Source: Providencia rustigianii DSM 4541 (GTDB lineage: Bacteria > Pseudomonadota > Gammaproteobacteria > Enterobacterales > Enterobacteriaceae). Taken from it: 64,000 bases of DNA. Below, piece after piece: positions 51,112-60,061 of the stretch. The stretch covers positions 1,006,579 through 1,070,578 of the forward strand of contig NZ_GG703817.1 in assembly GCF_000156395.1 (NCBI RefSeq), given 5' to 3'. A model generated the notes under the pieces. The model did no database searches, was not told where the DNA came from, and worked only from the letters and a program-made list of their open reading frames with translations. Position numbers and translations under genes: made by a program. Position 1 is the stretch's first letter, and each line of letters opens with the position of its first letter.

Positions 51112-51624
51112 TTAGCCTTTAGGCTGAACGACTGTTTTACCTTCTGGCTTTGGTGGAATTTCTTCCGCCAACGTTGGGCGACCTGTATTTTTAATCTTTA
51201 CCGTTCGCGTAATTGTTTCTTTGATTGGGATGGTTTTACCGAGTCCACTCAGCCACCCTTTGAATAGGTCAACCGTTCCGTTTGGATAAGCAATTTTGTA
51301 GAAACGTGAAGCACCGCTGTCGAACCATTTTACAAGGTCTTTTTGCCCCTCTTCTCCGGGCTTCCACGCTAGCGTAATGCTCGCCTCACCGGAGGATTTC
51401 TCCCCCTGAGTCGTATTTTCCCAATCACCATTAGGGTCATCAAGGTAGCTATCATCCTCACTGGCCGCAGTGATCTCACCCGGTTGTAGTTCCTTGACTT
51501 TACCGAGGCGAGTAAAGCCAGTCTCACTTAATGGATCCGTAATTTGTTCTTCATCCCCCGTGTAAATCCACAAGGTAGTTCCAGCGCCCTTAACTGGCGC
51601 CAGTGGATTAGGTACCGTTGGCAT
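51112..51624 (-). CDS. V: Major tail tube protein V (short form)
   Basis: 170-aa tail tube subunit like the N-terminal domain of lambda gpV: PNPLAPVKGAGTTLWIYTGD, SEDDSYLDDPNGDWENTTQG, then ITLAWKPGEEGQKDLVKWFD and PNGTVDLFKGWLSGLGK. Lambda gpV is about 246 aa; the C-terminal Ig-like (BIG2) domain that decorates the tail surface in lambda is missing, replaced by a short Pro/Lys tail. The tube-forming part is complete, so function should be retained. Confidence 0.92.
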   Translation of the reverse strand: MPTVPNPLAPVKGAGTTLWIYTGDEEQITDPLSETGFTRLGKVKELQPGEITAASEDDSYLDDPNGDWENTTQGEKSSGEASITLAWKPGEEGQKDLVKWFDSGASRFYKIAYPNGTVDLFKGWLSGLGKTIPIKETITRTVKIKNTGRPTLAEEIPPKPEGKTVVQPKG

Positions 51625-51635
51625 AGTTCTGTTCC

Positions 51636-52034
51636 TTACATTTCATATTTAATTTGATAAGAAAGGTCGACAGAGGCCCACAACGACATTTCATCATCGC
51701 GGTCATAGTCATAGCCTTTCGGTGTCATATCAGTAATCACTCCCCCTAAATCAGTCATATCAGCCACCGCTGGATATAATTTTTCCTCGACCCACTTATC
51801 TAACGTGGCATCGGGTACGGATGATTTAAGGAAAAGTTCGAGGTGGAGAATGGCTGTCCATTGATTGGAATCCAGATAATAAGGATCTGGTCTTGGCTCT
51901 GTAAGATAAACAGCAATAACAGGCAGCTCAGATTCATCAAAATGAGTTGGCCGACCATCATACGTTTTGATATTCGGAAAGCGCTCATTTAAGTGCTGTA
52001 TGACTGTATTGCGAATTCGAGTGTGAACAATCAC
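51636..52034 (-). CDS. U: Tail terminator protein U
   Basis: 132-aa counterpart of lambda gpU (131 aa), which caps the tail and stops its growth. It has RNTVIQHLNERFPNIKTYDG and an LPVIAVYLTEP block, then DLGGVITDMTPKGYDYDRDD. It begins with GTG at 52034, one base overlapping the Z stop, behind a GGAGGG site. Length and order are those of lambda. Confidence 0.9.
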   Translation of the reverse strand: MIVHTRIRNTVIQHLNERFPNIKTYDGRPTHFDESELPVIAVYLTEPRPDPYYLDSNQWTAILHLELFLKSSVPDATLDKWVEEKLYPAVADMTDLGGVITDMTPKGYDYDRDDEMSLWASVDLSYQIKYEM

Positions 52035-52591
52035 TATCCCTCCTTAAAGTACAGCCTTAACTGATTATTTAATGCATAGCGTACTTCTTTATCGATATCC
52101 GATTCTCGAACATTAATAGCGTGTTCTTCAAAAGCCTCAGTCAGCGGTTTTGAGACAGGGATTTTCACCACTTCAATAGGATATCGACTCTTACCAACAC
52201 GCTGCATTACATGCCAGCGGCCATTGTTGAGTTGCTGAATAAATGCATTATGAAACGTGAATTTTCCAACCTTTAAAGTGCTCCCTATTCGATTACCTGC
52301 ATGCCGACTTCGCGATAATTGAACTCGTGCGGTACCGAGTACGATAGCAGGGAGATTCCCTCGGTTAACAGTAACGCGGGCTTTTGGGGTTCCATGTTTT
52401 GAACTCGCCTTACTGAACTTAACGCGCTTACGGATAATTTTTTGCTGGATTCGCACTTCTTTAGAAACCTGCTTGACGCTACGGCTTATCGCTCTTGCAG
52501 CAACCCGGTTAATCGCTTGTGCGGTCGCAATGGGTGTGACCTTATCAACAATGACATTTAGATTACGAATTGCGTCATCAATCCCCTTCAT
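52034..52591 (-). CDS. Z: Tail completion protein Z
   Basis: 185-aa basic protein, counterpart of lambda gpZ (192 aa), needed for correct DNA placement in the tail. It starts MKGIDDAIRNLNVIVDKVTP and contains AINRVAARAISRSVKQVSKE, VTVNRGNLPAIVLGTARVQL and NGRWHVMQRVGKSRYPIEVV, all near the lambda sequence. I use the ATG at 52591 rather than the upstream open frame; it overlaps FII by 14 bp. Confidence 0.9.
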   Translation of the reverse strand: MKGIDDAIRNLNVIVDKVTPIATAQAINRVAARAISRSVKQVSKEVRIQQKIIRKRVKFSKASSKHGTPKARVTVNRGNLPAIVLGTARVQLSRSRHAGNRIGSTLKVGKFTFHNAFIQQLNNGRWHVMQRVGKSRYPIEVVKIPVSKPLTEAFEEHAINVRESDIDKEVRYALNNQLRLYFKEG

Positions 52592-52871
52592 CGTCAACAA
52601 CCTCCAGAAAAAGCATCCACTTGCCATTAAATCGCTGTCGGCGAGTGGCTATGTAATGGATCCCATCAGCAATAACGCGATCATTCTTTCCGGGCTTAAA
52701 TGAATCAGAAAAAATGACATAGGAAACCCCATCCCCCGTAACCGGACCAAATTCAGGTAGAAAATGAGAATCCACCCCAATATGTTCCGTGCCGTTAATG
52801 GAGATAGGTTTCCCCATCCGCTTTGCAATGAGTGCGTCCATTCGATCCGTTAATCGTTCAAACGCACTCAT
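52578..52871 (-). CDS. FII: Head-tail joining protein FII-like
   Basis: 97 aa, in the position of lambda FII between the capsid genes and Z. It starts MSAFERLTDRMDALIAKRMG and continues with a beta-rich segment (VSYVIFSDSFKPGKNDRVIA, then YIATRRQRFNGKWMLFLEVV). The layout fits small head-tail connectors that complete the neck. Sequence likeness to lambda FII is weak, so the name rests mostly on order. It starts 3 bp after the DUF2190 gene. Confidence 0.75.
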   Translation of the reverse strand: MSAFERLTDRMDALIAKRMGKPISINGTEHIGVDSHFLPEFGPVTGDGVSYVIFSDSFKPGKNDRVIADGIHYIATRRQRFNGKWMLFLEVVDDEGD

Positions 52872-52874
52872 GGA

Positions 52875-53225
52875 TTAACCACCGGCGGCAGCAACTGCAG
52901 GGAAAATGTTGAGCTTTACTGCGACCATCTCATCACCCGCTTCCGCGGCTGCCCATGTTACGCCCACCGCTGCACCACCTTTATCTGCAACAATGCCTTT
53001 TTCAGCGGTTACAGCTTGACCAGCCGTCAATGCCACTCCCGCTTTTTTAGGAAGCAAATAAACCCCCTCGGCAAAACCATCACCGATTTCACCAGGAGCA
53101 ATGTTTGTCGCCGCGATGCAAGCCAAAGCACCAACCATCACAAGAGATCCACTTAGAATGCTATCTTTCGCGGAGGTATTAATAATCTCAACAGTCAAAC
53201 CCTGTTGCTGGTAATTCTTAGCCAT
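52875..53225 (-). CDS. DUF2190-type capsid cement protein
   Basis: 116 aa, rich in Ala and Gly. It has MAKNYQQQGLTVEIINTSAK, then SGSLVMVGALACIAATNIAP and EGVYLLPKKAGVALTAGQAV, the pattern of the DUF2190 family found next to phage major capsid genes. These proteins are thought to act as cement or decoration on the head, like gpD in lambda, which is missing here. It lies between the capsid gene and FII in the head module. Confidence 0.82.
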   Translation of the reverse strand: MAKNYQQQGLTVEIINTSAKDSILSGSLVMVGALACIAATNIAPGEIGDGFAEGVYLLPKKAGVALTAGQAVTAEKGIVADKGGAAVGVTWAAAEAGDEMVAVKLNIFPAVAAAGG

Positions 53226-53310
53226 AATGTCTCCTACCGGCTCCGAAAAGCCGGATTTTAGGTATAAAAAAAAGCCCGTCAGGGCAATATGCTTAGTTTA
53301 ATAATCGAGA

Positions 53311-55362
53311 TTAAGCTTCAACACGAAGCAAGCCGCGGTAATCAACAGGCGCAACACCCGCATCAATGCGAACTTTTGTGGTTACGCCATCAGAAGTAAA
53401 CCCTTCTTGTTGGTCGATATAAGGAACATCAACACCATTTAAATAAGCGACTTCAATAGTGTCAGTGCCTTTTGCTGAGGTCATATACCATGTGGTATCG
53501 CCATTAACATCTAAGCGTGGCTCAGTAATGATTTCGGCAATATTACGAATAGGGTTGATGATGTTGGCATTCACGTCTGCGCCTTTTACGCTACCAGAGC
53601 CAACAACTTGAATCGCTGCGATTTCTAATGCTGTTGGCACAAGCATAAATGCAGGGCGAATATTTAACGCTCGCTCGCCTTCTTTTTGCTTGCGCATGGC
53701 TGTTCGACCATTGGCAATAGTGTCAACGTCCATACCGCCTTTAATACTGTTACCATGATCTGCACCAAAGAGTGGCTTGCTGTCAGATTGCATTTTTCCA
53801 TTTTTCGTCAGAATATCGTAAACCAGATCGCCAATGGTGGCTTTAGCTGCGCGTCCCAGCTTCATTGGGGTATCGGTTAGCATTGACATGTCATCGTTAA
53901 TAATGGCTTGCCGCGAAATGCTAAAAAGCTCCCCGTAGGTGGCAAGTGCAATCGTCTCTTTTTTGTCGCTCGTAGTGACATATTTATACTCTGCCCCTTC
54001 ACGAACTTTACGAATCGAATTAAAGCCTCCCATGCCGACGCGAGTTGCAGTTTTAAAATCGCTGAGTTGCCCTTTCTTCGTCCATAGATCAAACGTTTCC
54101 TCAGCCTCATTCCAGCCTTGTAAAATAGATTTGTTGGCAACATCCAGTAAAATATTACCAAAATCAGAGGTGGTGTGAGTAAACGCCATTGCGATCATCT
54201 GCATTGGGTTATAGCTTGCAACACCCACGCCGCGATCAGCCAGCGACATACGGGCTAATTCGCGGAGTGTCATGCAGTTATATGGGTTGTCAGCATGAAC
54301 TTCATCATAGCCAGCACGCGCCATCAACGATGCACGAACACTGTCACCGACGATGTTGCCGTTATTTGCGAAGATATGCGCACCATAATCGTTCTTATTG
54401 GTCGGCGTAGCTTCTTGTCCTAGTTTATTAAGCAGCTTCTCTCTTGCATTCTCGACAGAACAATTCACATCAAGCACACACTCCATCATCGTGTCGTTGT
54501 GCTTGCCACCAAACATCGCAAACAGATCTTTGATACCGTTCATGCGGGCTTGCTCATTCTGGCGCACTTGAGCCTGAATACCTTCAGTGTCCGGTTGTGG
54601 AGCATTCGCTGGATTCTGAGGCTGTGGAGCCGGTTCATTGACGGGATTAGTCGTGTTACGTGGATTTGCTAAACTGTTTTTCAGTGTGTTTTTTAATGAA
54701 TTTGGCATGGATTTAAATTCCTCGATGCGTTTAGATGAAAGACTCGCCATTGCTTTAACTGGCTCAATAATGGTGTTAGCAAAACCGTGCTCAACGCACT
54801 CTTCTGCCGTGAGCCATGTTTCTTCACTGAGCATGGCTTCAAGTTCTTCTTTGGTTTTCCCTGTTTTCTCCATGTACGCGGGAATTAAGACGTTTTCGAC
54901 TTTATCCAACAAATCGGCGTAGTCACGCATATCATCGGCATCACCCCACGATACCCCCCATGGCTTATGGATCATCATCATGGCATTGGTTGGCATAATG
55001 ACTTCATCACCCACCATCGCGATGACCGAGGCCATGGATGCCGCTAAGCCATCGATATATACCGTAATGCTGGCATTGTGGTTTTTTAACTGGTTGTAAA
55101 TGGCGATACCTTCAAAGACTTCACCACCCGGTGAATGAATATGAAGATTAATGTGGCTAAGATTTCCCAGCGCAATAAGATCTTCAGTAAATCGTCTTGC
55201 GCTAATACCCCAGCCACCAATTTCGTCATAGATGTAGATATCTGCCGTCGTTTCACTGGTTGCTTTCATTTGAAACCAGTTTTTATCCGGTGATGACATC
55301 AATGGCTTATTCATCGCTGTGCTATTTTTTGGTGGTACTTGATGTGTTTGTGTCATTTGCAT
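53311..55362 (-). CDS. ClpP-like prohead protease fused to the major capsid protein
   Basis: About 683 aa. The first ~240 residues form a ClpP/S14-type protease: HIHSPGGEVFEGIAIYNQLK, the nucleophile block DGLAASMASVIAMVGDEVIM and the His block MMMIHKPWG. A Pro/Asn/Gln-rich linker follows (near EPAPQPQNPANAPQPDT). The last ~390 residues are an HK97-fold major capsid protein (SVRASLMARAGYDEV to VAPVDYRGLLRVEA). Lambda splits these functions between C and E. The start is placed at the ATG at 55362 with AAAGG upstream; ATGs at 55356 and 55314 are alternatives. The longer open frame lies inside the portal gene and is rejected. Self-cleavage would release the capsid subunit. Confidence 0.88.
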   Translation of the reverse strand: MQMTQTHQVPPKNSTAMNKPLMSSPDKNWFQMKATSETTADIYIYDEIGGWGISARRFTEDLIALGNLSHINLHIHSPGGEVFEGIAIYNQLKNHNASITVYIDGLAASMASVIAMVGDEVIMPTNAMMMIHKPWGVSWGDADDMRDYADLLDKVENVLIPAYMEKTGKTKEELEAMLSEETWLTAEECVEHGFANTIIEPVKAMASLSSKRIEEFKSMPNSLKNTLKNSLANPRNTTNPVNEPAPQPQNPANAPQPDTEGIQAQVRQNEQARMNGIKDLFAMFGGKHNDTMMECVLDVNCSVENAREKLLNKLGQEATPTNKNDYGAHIFANNGNIVGDSVRASLMARAGYDEVHADNPYNCMTLRELARMSLADRGVGVASYNPMQMIAMAFTHTTSDFGNILLDVANKSILQGWNEAEETFDLWTKKGQLSDFKTATRVGMGGFNSIRKVREGAEYKYVTTSDKKETIALATYGELFSISRQAIINDDMSMLTDTPMKLGRAAKATIGDLVYDILTKNGKMQSDSKPLFGADHGNSIKGGMDVDTIANGRTAMRKQKEGERALNIRPAFMLVPTALEIAAIQVVGSGSVKGADVNANIINPIRNIAEIITEPRLDVNGDTTWYMTSAKGTDTIEVAYLNGVDVPYIDQQEGFTSDGVTTKVRIDAGVAPVDYRGLLRVEA

Positions 55363-56812
55363 GTTCGCTACCTTTGTCATTTGCCGGATCGGTATCAAAA
55401 ACCAACCCCAGCCGTTTATTTTCATCGATTTCTGCTTTACGACGACGTTTAACCTCCGCAGGGTTCCCTCCTCGAGCTCGAACCCAGTCACTCTCCGATG
55501 CAGCCCCACCACGAATTTGTGTTTTCCATGCATTAGATTCTTTAAGTGGGTCAATCCACGGCATAACCGGACCACTGTAAGTAGCGTTATAGAGTGAATC
55601 GGGATCAACATCCGGTGGGACGACAATCACCCCTGAAGTAATCGCCATGTTTAACCACTGACGATAAACAGGACGGCTTACAGAGCCACAAAAGGTGTCT
55701 TGCAAGATGTAGTAACCCTCAAATGACTCCACCAGCTCTTGTCGCTGTGCGCTGTATGTCCCGTTATAATCACGCGCAATACTGGAATAGCTTCCGCGAC
55801 TTCCTGCGGCAACCGCTCTAAGCTGACCGTTACGGAAATTTTCAAGGTTTTGGTTGGGTCTGTCTGACTTGATCATGCCAACATCTTCACCGGGTTTTAG
55901 CCCATCAAAGATAATGCCGGGGACAATATCGAGACTACGATCATCTTCATCACTGCCATCATCATAAGTACCCGCATCCCCTTTTTTGATATACATCCCC
56001 AAAGAGGCGGCAATACGTGCAGCGGTCAGTTCTGCATCTTCATAGTCTTTCAAAGCACTCAGACGCGTCAAAATGCCAGAAAATAAACTATTACCTCGGA
56101 TTTGATGCAATCGACGCACATATTTTAAATGCAGCATGTTTTCGGTCAGGATGGACTTGAGATCGCCCATTTGCTGCCCTGTGGTGAGTAAGCTTTTGTA
56201 CACAAAGTAAGACTGCGGGCGCCCCCAATGATTAAGCTGAATGCCCTGCCGAATATTTTTACTTGTATCATCGAGGTGAATTGGCACAAAGTCTGGCTCC
56301 AAGGCTTCCAGCCAAAATGGGATACCTGCCTGTTTATCAAGCCCCTTTTGATTACCCCTCACTAATTGAGCAAAGACCTCGCCGTCTCGGATCCACGTTC
56401 TGACTAAAAGCCGCTCAAGCATAGGTCGCGTAAATTGCCCTGTCACTTCCGGTCGAATTGACCATTCAGACCACGCGGTTCGGATCTGCTTCGCGAGATC
56501 ATCATGAATTTGCCCGGTAAGAGATAATGGCTGAGGTTCAACAATAATCCCTTTACTCCCAACAACTCGCTCTTCAATTTTGTCAAGAATGCCAATGACA
56601 AGATCGTGATTACTGTCCAACCACCTTGCTTGCTCGCGTAATGACTTACCGCCCATTTGAGTTAATTGGTTGGCATCTCGGCTCTCTCTGCGGGCTTTAT
56701 GAATGCGAGAGGGTGTTGCTGCCTCATAGGCTTGAATCGTATAACGAGATTTGGCTCGCTGACTCGCCCATGACGGTGAGAGTGCCGCGATAACCTTATC
56801 CAACATATTCAT
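55322..56812 (-). CDS. B: Portal protein B
   Basis: 496-aa lambda-family portal (Phage_portal_2), the dodecameric ring through which DNA is packaged. It contains ESRDANQLTQMGGKSLREQA, WLDSNHDLVIGILDKIEERV, GIIVEPQPLSL and NGTYSAQRQELVESFEGYYI. The N-terminal MNMLDKVIAALSP is like lambda B. It overlaps W by 4 bp and its last ~41 bp overlap the protease-capsid gene. Length is a little below lambda B (533 aa). Confidence 0.93.
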   Translation of the reverse strand: MNMLDKVIAALSPSWASQRAKSRYTIQAYEAATPSRIHKARRESRDANQLTQMGGKSLREQARWLDSNHDLVIGILDKIEERVVGSKGIIVEPQPLSLTGQIHDDLAKQIRTAWSEWSIRPEVTGQFTRPMLERLLVRTWIRDGEVFAQLVRGNQKGLDKQAGIPFWLEALEPDFVPIHLDDTSKNIRQGIQLNHWGRPQSYFVYKSLLTTGQQMGDLKSILTENMLHLKYVRRLHQIRGNSLFSGILTRLSALKDYEDAELTAARIAASLGMYIKKGDAGTYDDGSDEDDRSLDIVPGIIFDGLKPGEDVGMIKSDRPNQNLENFRNGQLRAVAAGSRGSYSSIARDYNGTYSAQRQELVESFEGYYILQDTFCGSVSRPVYRQWLNMAITSGVIVVPPDVDPDSLYNATYSGPVMPWIDPLKESNAWKTQIRGGAASESDWVRARGGNPAEVKRRRKAEIDENKRLGLVFDTDPANDKGSEHANDTNTSSTTKK

Positions 56813-57024
56813 GAAAACCTCGCCACTTTATAACCGGGAGAATGACGGCGTGAAGCGCTGGTTGCCATATATCTAGCCTCCCACTGCTCGCGCCCCTTAC
56901 GGATTTCACTCAAATTTTCCATGGTCATTGACTGTCCATTAAACGTGACGTTTTTACCCTGCAGTATTTCCATTTCTGCCTTTAGGTAAGCATCCAGCAT
57001 TTCCTTAATTTGTTCACGGGTCAT
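56809..57024 (-). CDS. W: Head-tail connector protein W
   Basis: 71-aa counterpart of lambda gpW (68 aa), which binds the portal after DNA filling. It reads MTREQIKEMLDAYLKAEMEI then TFNGQSMTMENLSEIRKGRE with the characteristic helix-beta-helix arrangement and basic C terminus. The ATG at 57024 overlaps the stop of terminase A in the ATGA manner; an upstream frame of 12 codons falls inside A and is not used. Confidence 0.9.
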   Translation of the reverse strand: MTREQIKEMLDAYLKAEMEILQGKNVTFNGQSMTMENLSEIRKGREQWEARYMATSASRRHSPGYKVARFS

Positions 57025-59138
57025 ACCCACCCTCCAGAATTTGCAGACACAGGGGACCATGCCGAACTTACGCTAGGTTTGGTCTCTTGTGTTTCAGTGT
57101 GAGATTGAATTGATGTTGAGCTTGAGGAGGGTTGGCGATTTACTGGCTGTGGTGATTGAACATTGTTCACATCCGGCAACCTTGCCCACCTAGGTGGGTT
57201 CTCCCATTTGATTTTTTCGTAACCGAGTAATATGACTAAAGCATGCGCATAAACCGTTAAGTCAAAAGCTTCGTTAGCCCCTTTACCCGGCTTCGACCAT
57301 TTACCATTACTGTCGCGCTCTTCATACGTGAGTTCATCGTAAAAAGAATCCTCCAGCCAATCAGGAAAGTGGATATAGTTATTCCCCACCGTATCTCTTC
57401 CTAAGTGTGATGAAATACGGTCTTTTAATTCATTGGTTTGTAGCAAGTAAATAGGCACGTCACCACGAGCCCTTGCACGGCGATCTGAGCGCTCTGTATT
57501 ATCCGGATAAGATTTGGTAATCAGTTTGCTTTTAGCCTTACCATCTCCTTTAAAAAGGTATACGCGACGAGAAAGCCCTTCTTTTTTGCACTTTCGCCAA
57601 AACTGATAAGCGTTATCTGTTACGCCTTCTTCCCCACCGGTATCTACCGCCATGCTATGAATACCCATTTCAATATCTTCATGATCTTGAAGTGGATATG
57701 TTTTATCTAAAACATCTGTAATTAAAATATCCCAGTCCTCGGCATAAGAGGAAGGGTCTATTTTTAAGGCTTCACCATCCGTGTTAGAACGCAGGGAATA
57801 CGTGATATCAAACCGATCAATTATCCATCGCTCACCTCTGGCGCCATAACCTGTAACTTGAACGACAAAGCGGCGTTTTTTACCGCCTTGTACGTCGACT
57901 GTAGCAACCAAAAATCTCACACCAGAAGGTACTGAGCCATAGTCCCAATATTCAGCCCGCAATTTAAGATCATCACCGCTTCGCTGCTCTTGGTTGATTT
58001 TCGGTAAGTAAGGCTGCCCCCAGTCTGTGTTAATGACGGATTTTAGGGTTTCTTCACTCCCGGTTCGTTCATATTCCTGCTCGGCATTGAGTAAGTTATA
58101 AACTAACTTTTCCCACGTCTGATATGCGGCTGCTGGACCTTCCATCCAAAATGATGCAATGCGGGAGTCTCGTGCATTTCCTGTGATATTACCTTGTTTA
58201 TCAATGGATTGACCTTCTCTGAGCCAGACGCCGCGATTGTTTAACGTTCTTTTTTGCTCAGGCTCAATCAAATTCATGCACTGTGGACACTGCAGTCTGG
58301 CCGCTTTGCTTCCTGTTGTTGGATCATCACCCTCACTAAAACCCACCATATTTTCACGAATAGGAAGAAAATATTCTGAACAGTGTGGACATGGCCAATA
58401 CCAGCGCCGGCGATCACCTCGATTATAGAGAGATAAAATCCCAGTGGTTGGTGGGGCTTCATGTGGTGTGTTTCGCCGCCATTTGCTGTTTGTAATTTCT
58501 CGACCAGGAGAACTTTCAACTAATGTTTTTCCCGCAGACATAAACGTCGTAGTACGTTTTGATGCTAGTGTATAAGCGTCCCCTTCGCCGTCCACATCCT
58601 CTGGAAATCGGTCATAATCTGTCAATGCGACAAATCGGTAGTCAGATGAAGACATGATATTCACCGATGGCCAGCCTATTTTTAGGTAATTCCCAGCCTT
58701 AAAGGTTTTATCATGAACGTTATTATCGTTACGATGCAGGCTGAGTCTTTTGGCAACTTCACGGCTCGATCTAAATGTTCTATCTAATCGCTTCTTGGAG
58801 TGCTCCCGCGCTTTTTCTTCTGTCATTTGAATCAGCAAAAAATCAGCGGGATCACAAACAATCACATACACTATCCAGCCATCAATCAACCCTAGAGACT
58901 TTCCTGTTCGCGCTGGACCAACGAAAATGACTGAATCATACCGTCTGTCCGCTAAGCAATTCATCGGTTCAATGATGTACGGCGTTAATGAATCATCCCA
59001 TGGTATTGACGTCCCCTCGCCCATGGGTACTCGCATATATTTTTTTACGGCTTGAGCAATTGGCATTCGCCTTGGCGCTTTGAGTAATGCGGAAACGTCC
59101 TTTCTCACTGAAGATGCTGAGGCGTAATTAGTTTTCAT
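57021..59138 (-). CDS. A: Terminase large subunit A
   Basis: 705-aa packaging motor and cos nuclease of the lambda gpA class (641 aa in lambda). It has ATPase motif GPARTGKSLGL near residue 75 and further blocks QMTEEKAREHSKKRLDRTFR and RFVALTDYDRFPEDVDGEGD (Walker B-like region). A zinc-like CPHCSEY...CPQC pair lies near 255-295. The C-terminal nuclease part has VATVDVQGGKKRRFVVQVTG and SMAVDTGGEEG. The end is Ser/Gln/Pro-rich. The start is at 59138; the ATG one codon upstream (59141) is equally possible, both behind AGAGGA. It overlaps Nu1 by 11 bp. Confidence 0.93.
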   Translation of the reverse strand: MKTNYASASSVRKDVSALLKAPRRMPIAQAVKKYMRVPMGEGTSIPWDDSLTPYIIEPMNCLADRRYDSVIFVGPARTGKSLGLIDGWIVYVIVCDPADFLLIQMTEEKAREHSKKRLDRTFRSSREVAKRLSLHRNDNNVHDKTFKAGNYLKIGWPSVNIMSSSDYRFVALTDYDRFPEDVDGEGDAYTLASKRTTTFMSAGKTLVESSPGREITNSKWRRNTPHEAPPTTGILSLYNRGDRRRWYWPCPHCSEYFLPIRENMVGFSEGDDPTTGSKAARLQCPQCMNLIEPEQKRTLNNRGVWLREGQSIDKQGNITGNARDSRIASFWMEGPAAAYQTWEKLVYNLLNAEQEYERTGSEETLKSVINTDWGQPYLPKINQEQRSGDDLKLRAEYWDYGSVPSGVRFLVATVDVQGGKKRRFVVQVTGYGARGERWIIDRFDITYSLRSNTDGEALKIDPSSYAEDWDILITDVLDKTYPLQDHEDIEMGIHSMAVDTGGEEGVTDNAYQFWRKCKKEGLSRRVYLFKGDGKAKSKLITKSYPDNTERSDRRARARGDVPIYLLQTNELKDRISSHLGRDTVGNNYIHFPDWLEDSFYDELTYEERDSNGKWSKPGKGANEAFDLTVYAHALVILLGYEKIKWENPPRWARLPDVNNVQSPQPVNRQPSSSSTSIQSHTETQETKPSVSSAWSPVSANSGGWV

Positions 59139-59637
59139 CATCAAAATCCTCTGCATTCATAACCTCAGATGAAAGCACGTTCCTCAATTCATCGACGAGC
59201 TTTTGAGCCTCTGTGATTTGATCTGCTTTCCAGCCATTATCTCGCTCAAGTTTGTCTGGCCATGTATCTAGTACCTGAGAAATAGCTTTGATCATCACCG
59301 CCATTTCACGATGAACATCCGCAACCGGCACTAGTTGCTTCAGTGTTGTTTCCAGCTTTATTCGTTCATTTTCAGATTGGTACCAATCTTTTCTGTCCTT
59401 TGGAAACATGAGTGCGGGATCTTGAATGCCACTCGGCTCTGAATCTTTATCGGCACCAAATAAAACGGGGCCGACTTCCCGAAGTGCATAAACGGGATTG
59501 CCTCTTACATTACTGGCTATTGGGGTATTCGCATCGAGCAATCGCTTTTTAACTGTTCCGCGATTTAAGCCGAATGCTTCAGCAATCTTAGCTACGCTCC
59601 AGTTGTAGGCGTCCCCCAGATTGCTGATGTTGGACAT
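59128..59637 (-). CDS. Nu1: Terminase small subunit Nu1 (DUF1441-type)
   Basis: 169 aa. An N-terminal winged-helix part (about 8-60; YNWSVAKIAEAFGLNRGTVK) should bind cosB. A helical C-terminal part (about 90-165; ENERIKLETTLKQLVPVADV) should contact the large subunit. The type is DUF1441, more distant from lambda Nu1. The ATG at 59637 follows GAGGTG, and that same GAGGTG motif belongs to the iterated sequence in front of the gene, so terminase binding could overlap the ribosome site. Confidence 0.85.
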   Translation of the reverse strand: MSNISNLGDAYNWSVAKIAEAFGLNRGTVKKRLLDANTPIASNVRGNPVYALREVGPVLFGADKDSEPSGIQDPALMFPKDRKDWYQSENERIKLETTLKQLVPVADVHREMAVMIKAISQVLDTWPDKLERDNGWKADQITEAQKLVDELRNVLSSEVMNAEDFDDEN

Positions 59638-59777
59638 TGACACCTCACTCTGTCAGGTGAAAATTGATATTTTCATTTATTATCATAGGGATATAACGCA
59701 TTGAGGTGACAACTCATTATTAAATCTGTCACCTCAATCTCGATATTCACAAATTAAATCAAATAGTTAAATCACCT
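59638..59777 (-). repeat. Iterated AGGTGA/TCACCT motifs, candidate cosB
   Basis: Between cosN and Nu1 a motif with core (A)GGTG(A) occurs five times: TGACACCTCA (59638-59647), TGTCAGGTGA (59651-59660), TTGAGGTGACA (59701-59711), TGTCACCTCAA (59727-59737) and TCACCT (59772-59777). The third and fourth make a perfect 11-bp inverted repeat. The position equals lambda cosB, with its R sites for Nu1. The sequences differ from lambda R sites. Confidence 0.65.
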
Positions 59778-59814
59778 GCTGCTGACAGCATGGAAATTTG
59801 AAAACGAGCCGTTT

Positions 59815-59832
59815 CCCGCGTGGTCGCCGCCT
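59815..59832 (-). other. cosN: cohesive-end site of the prophage
   Basis: The minus strand from 59832 reads AGGCGGCGACCA then CGCGGG. Lambda's left cohesive end is GGGCGGCGACCT followed by CGCGGG, so 16 of 18 positions agree. The surroundings have imperfect dyad symmetry, as in lambda. The site is about 180 bp upstream of the small terminase gene, as expected, and marks the mature DNA end. Confidence 0.85.
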
Positions 59833-59898
59833 CGTGGTAGGGGTACCCCATCAGGAGTACCTTTTGAATTATGTGTAAAACTAATCAACCAAGTGAGT

Positions 59899-60042
59899 TT
59901 AAGGGGTCTTTGGAGGAGGGAGTTTGTTGGAACTGTTAGACCGCTTGGGTTGATAGCCCTTAACATTTTTATCACAGCCATTTATCCACCGATCTAATTG
60001 TTCTCTGAATTGGTTTGGTTTATTAAAACCCTGAATACCCAT
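59899..60042 (-). CDS. Small basic protein upstream of cos
   Basis: 47 aa: MGIQGFNKPNQFREQLDRWI, then a Lys/Asn/Pro-rich tail. The ATG at 60042 follows a strong AAGGAG (60050-60055) at good spacing, which is the main support for it being real. No known domain. The longer open frame from 60141 overlaps the preceding gene and is not used. It is the last gene before the cos site. Confidence 0.5.
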   Translation of the reverse strand: MGIQGFNKPNQFREQLDRWINGCDKNVKGYQPKRSNSSNKLPPPKTP

Positions 60043-60061
60043 ATTTGTCTCCTTTTGACTA

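Noticed and set aside
55363..55626. N-terminal extension of the protease-capsid protein
   Set aside because: Lies inside the portal gene in another frame and is not protease-like.
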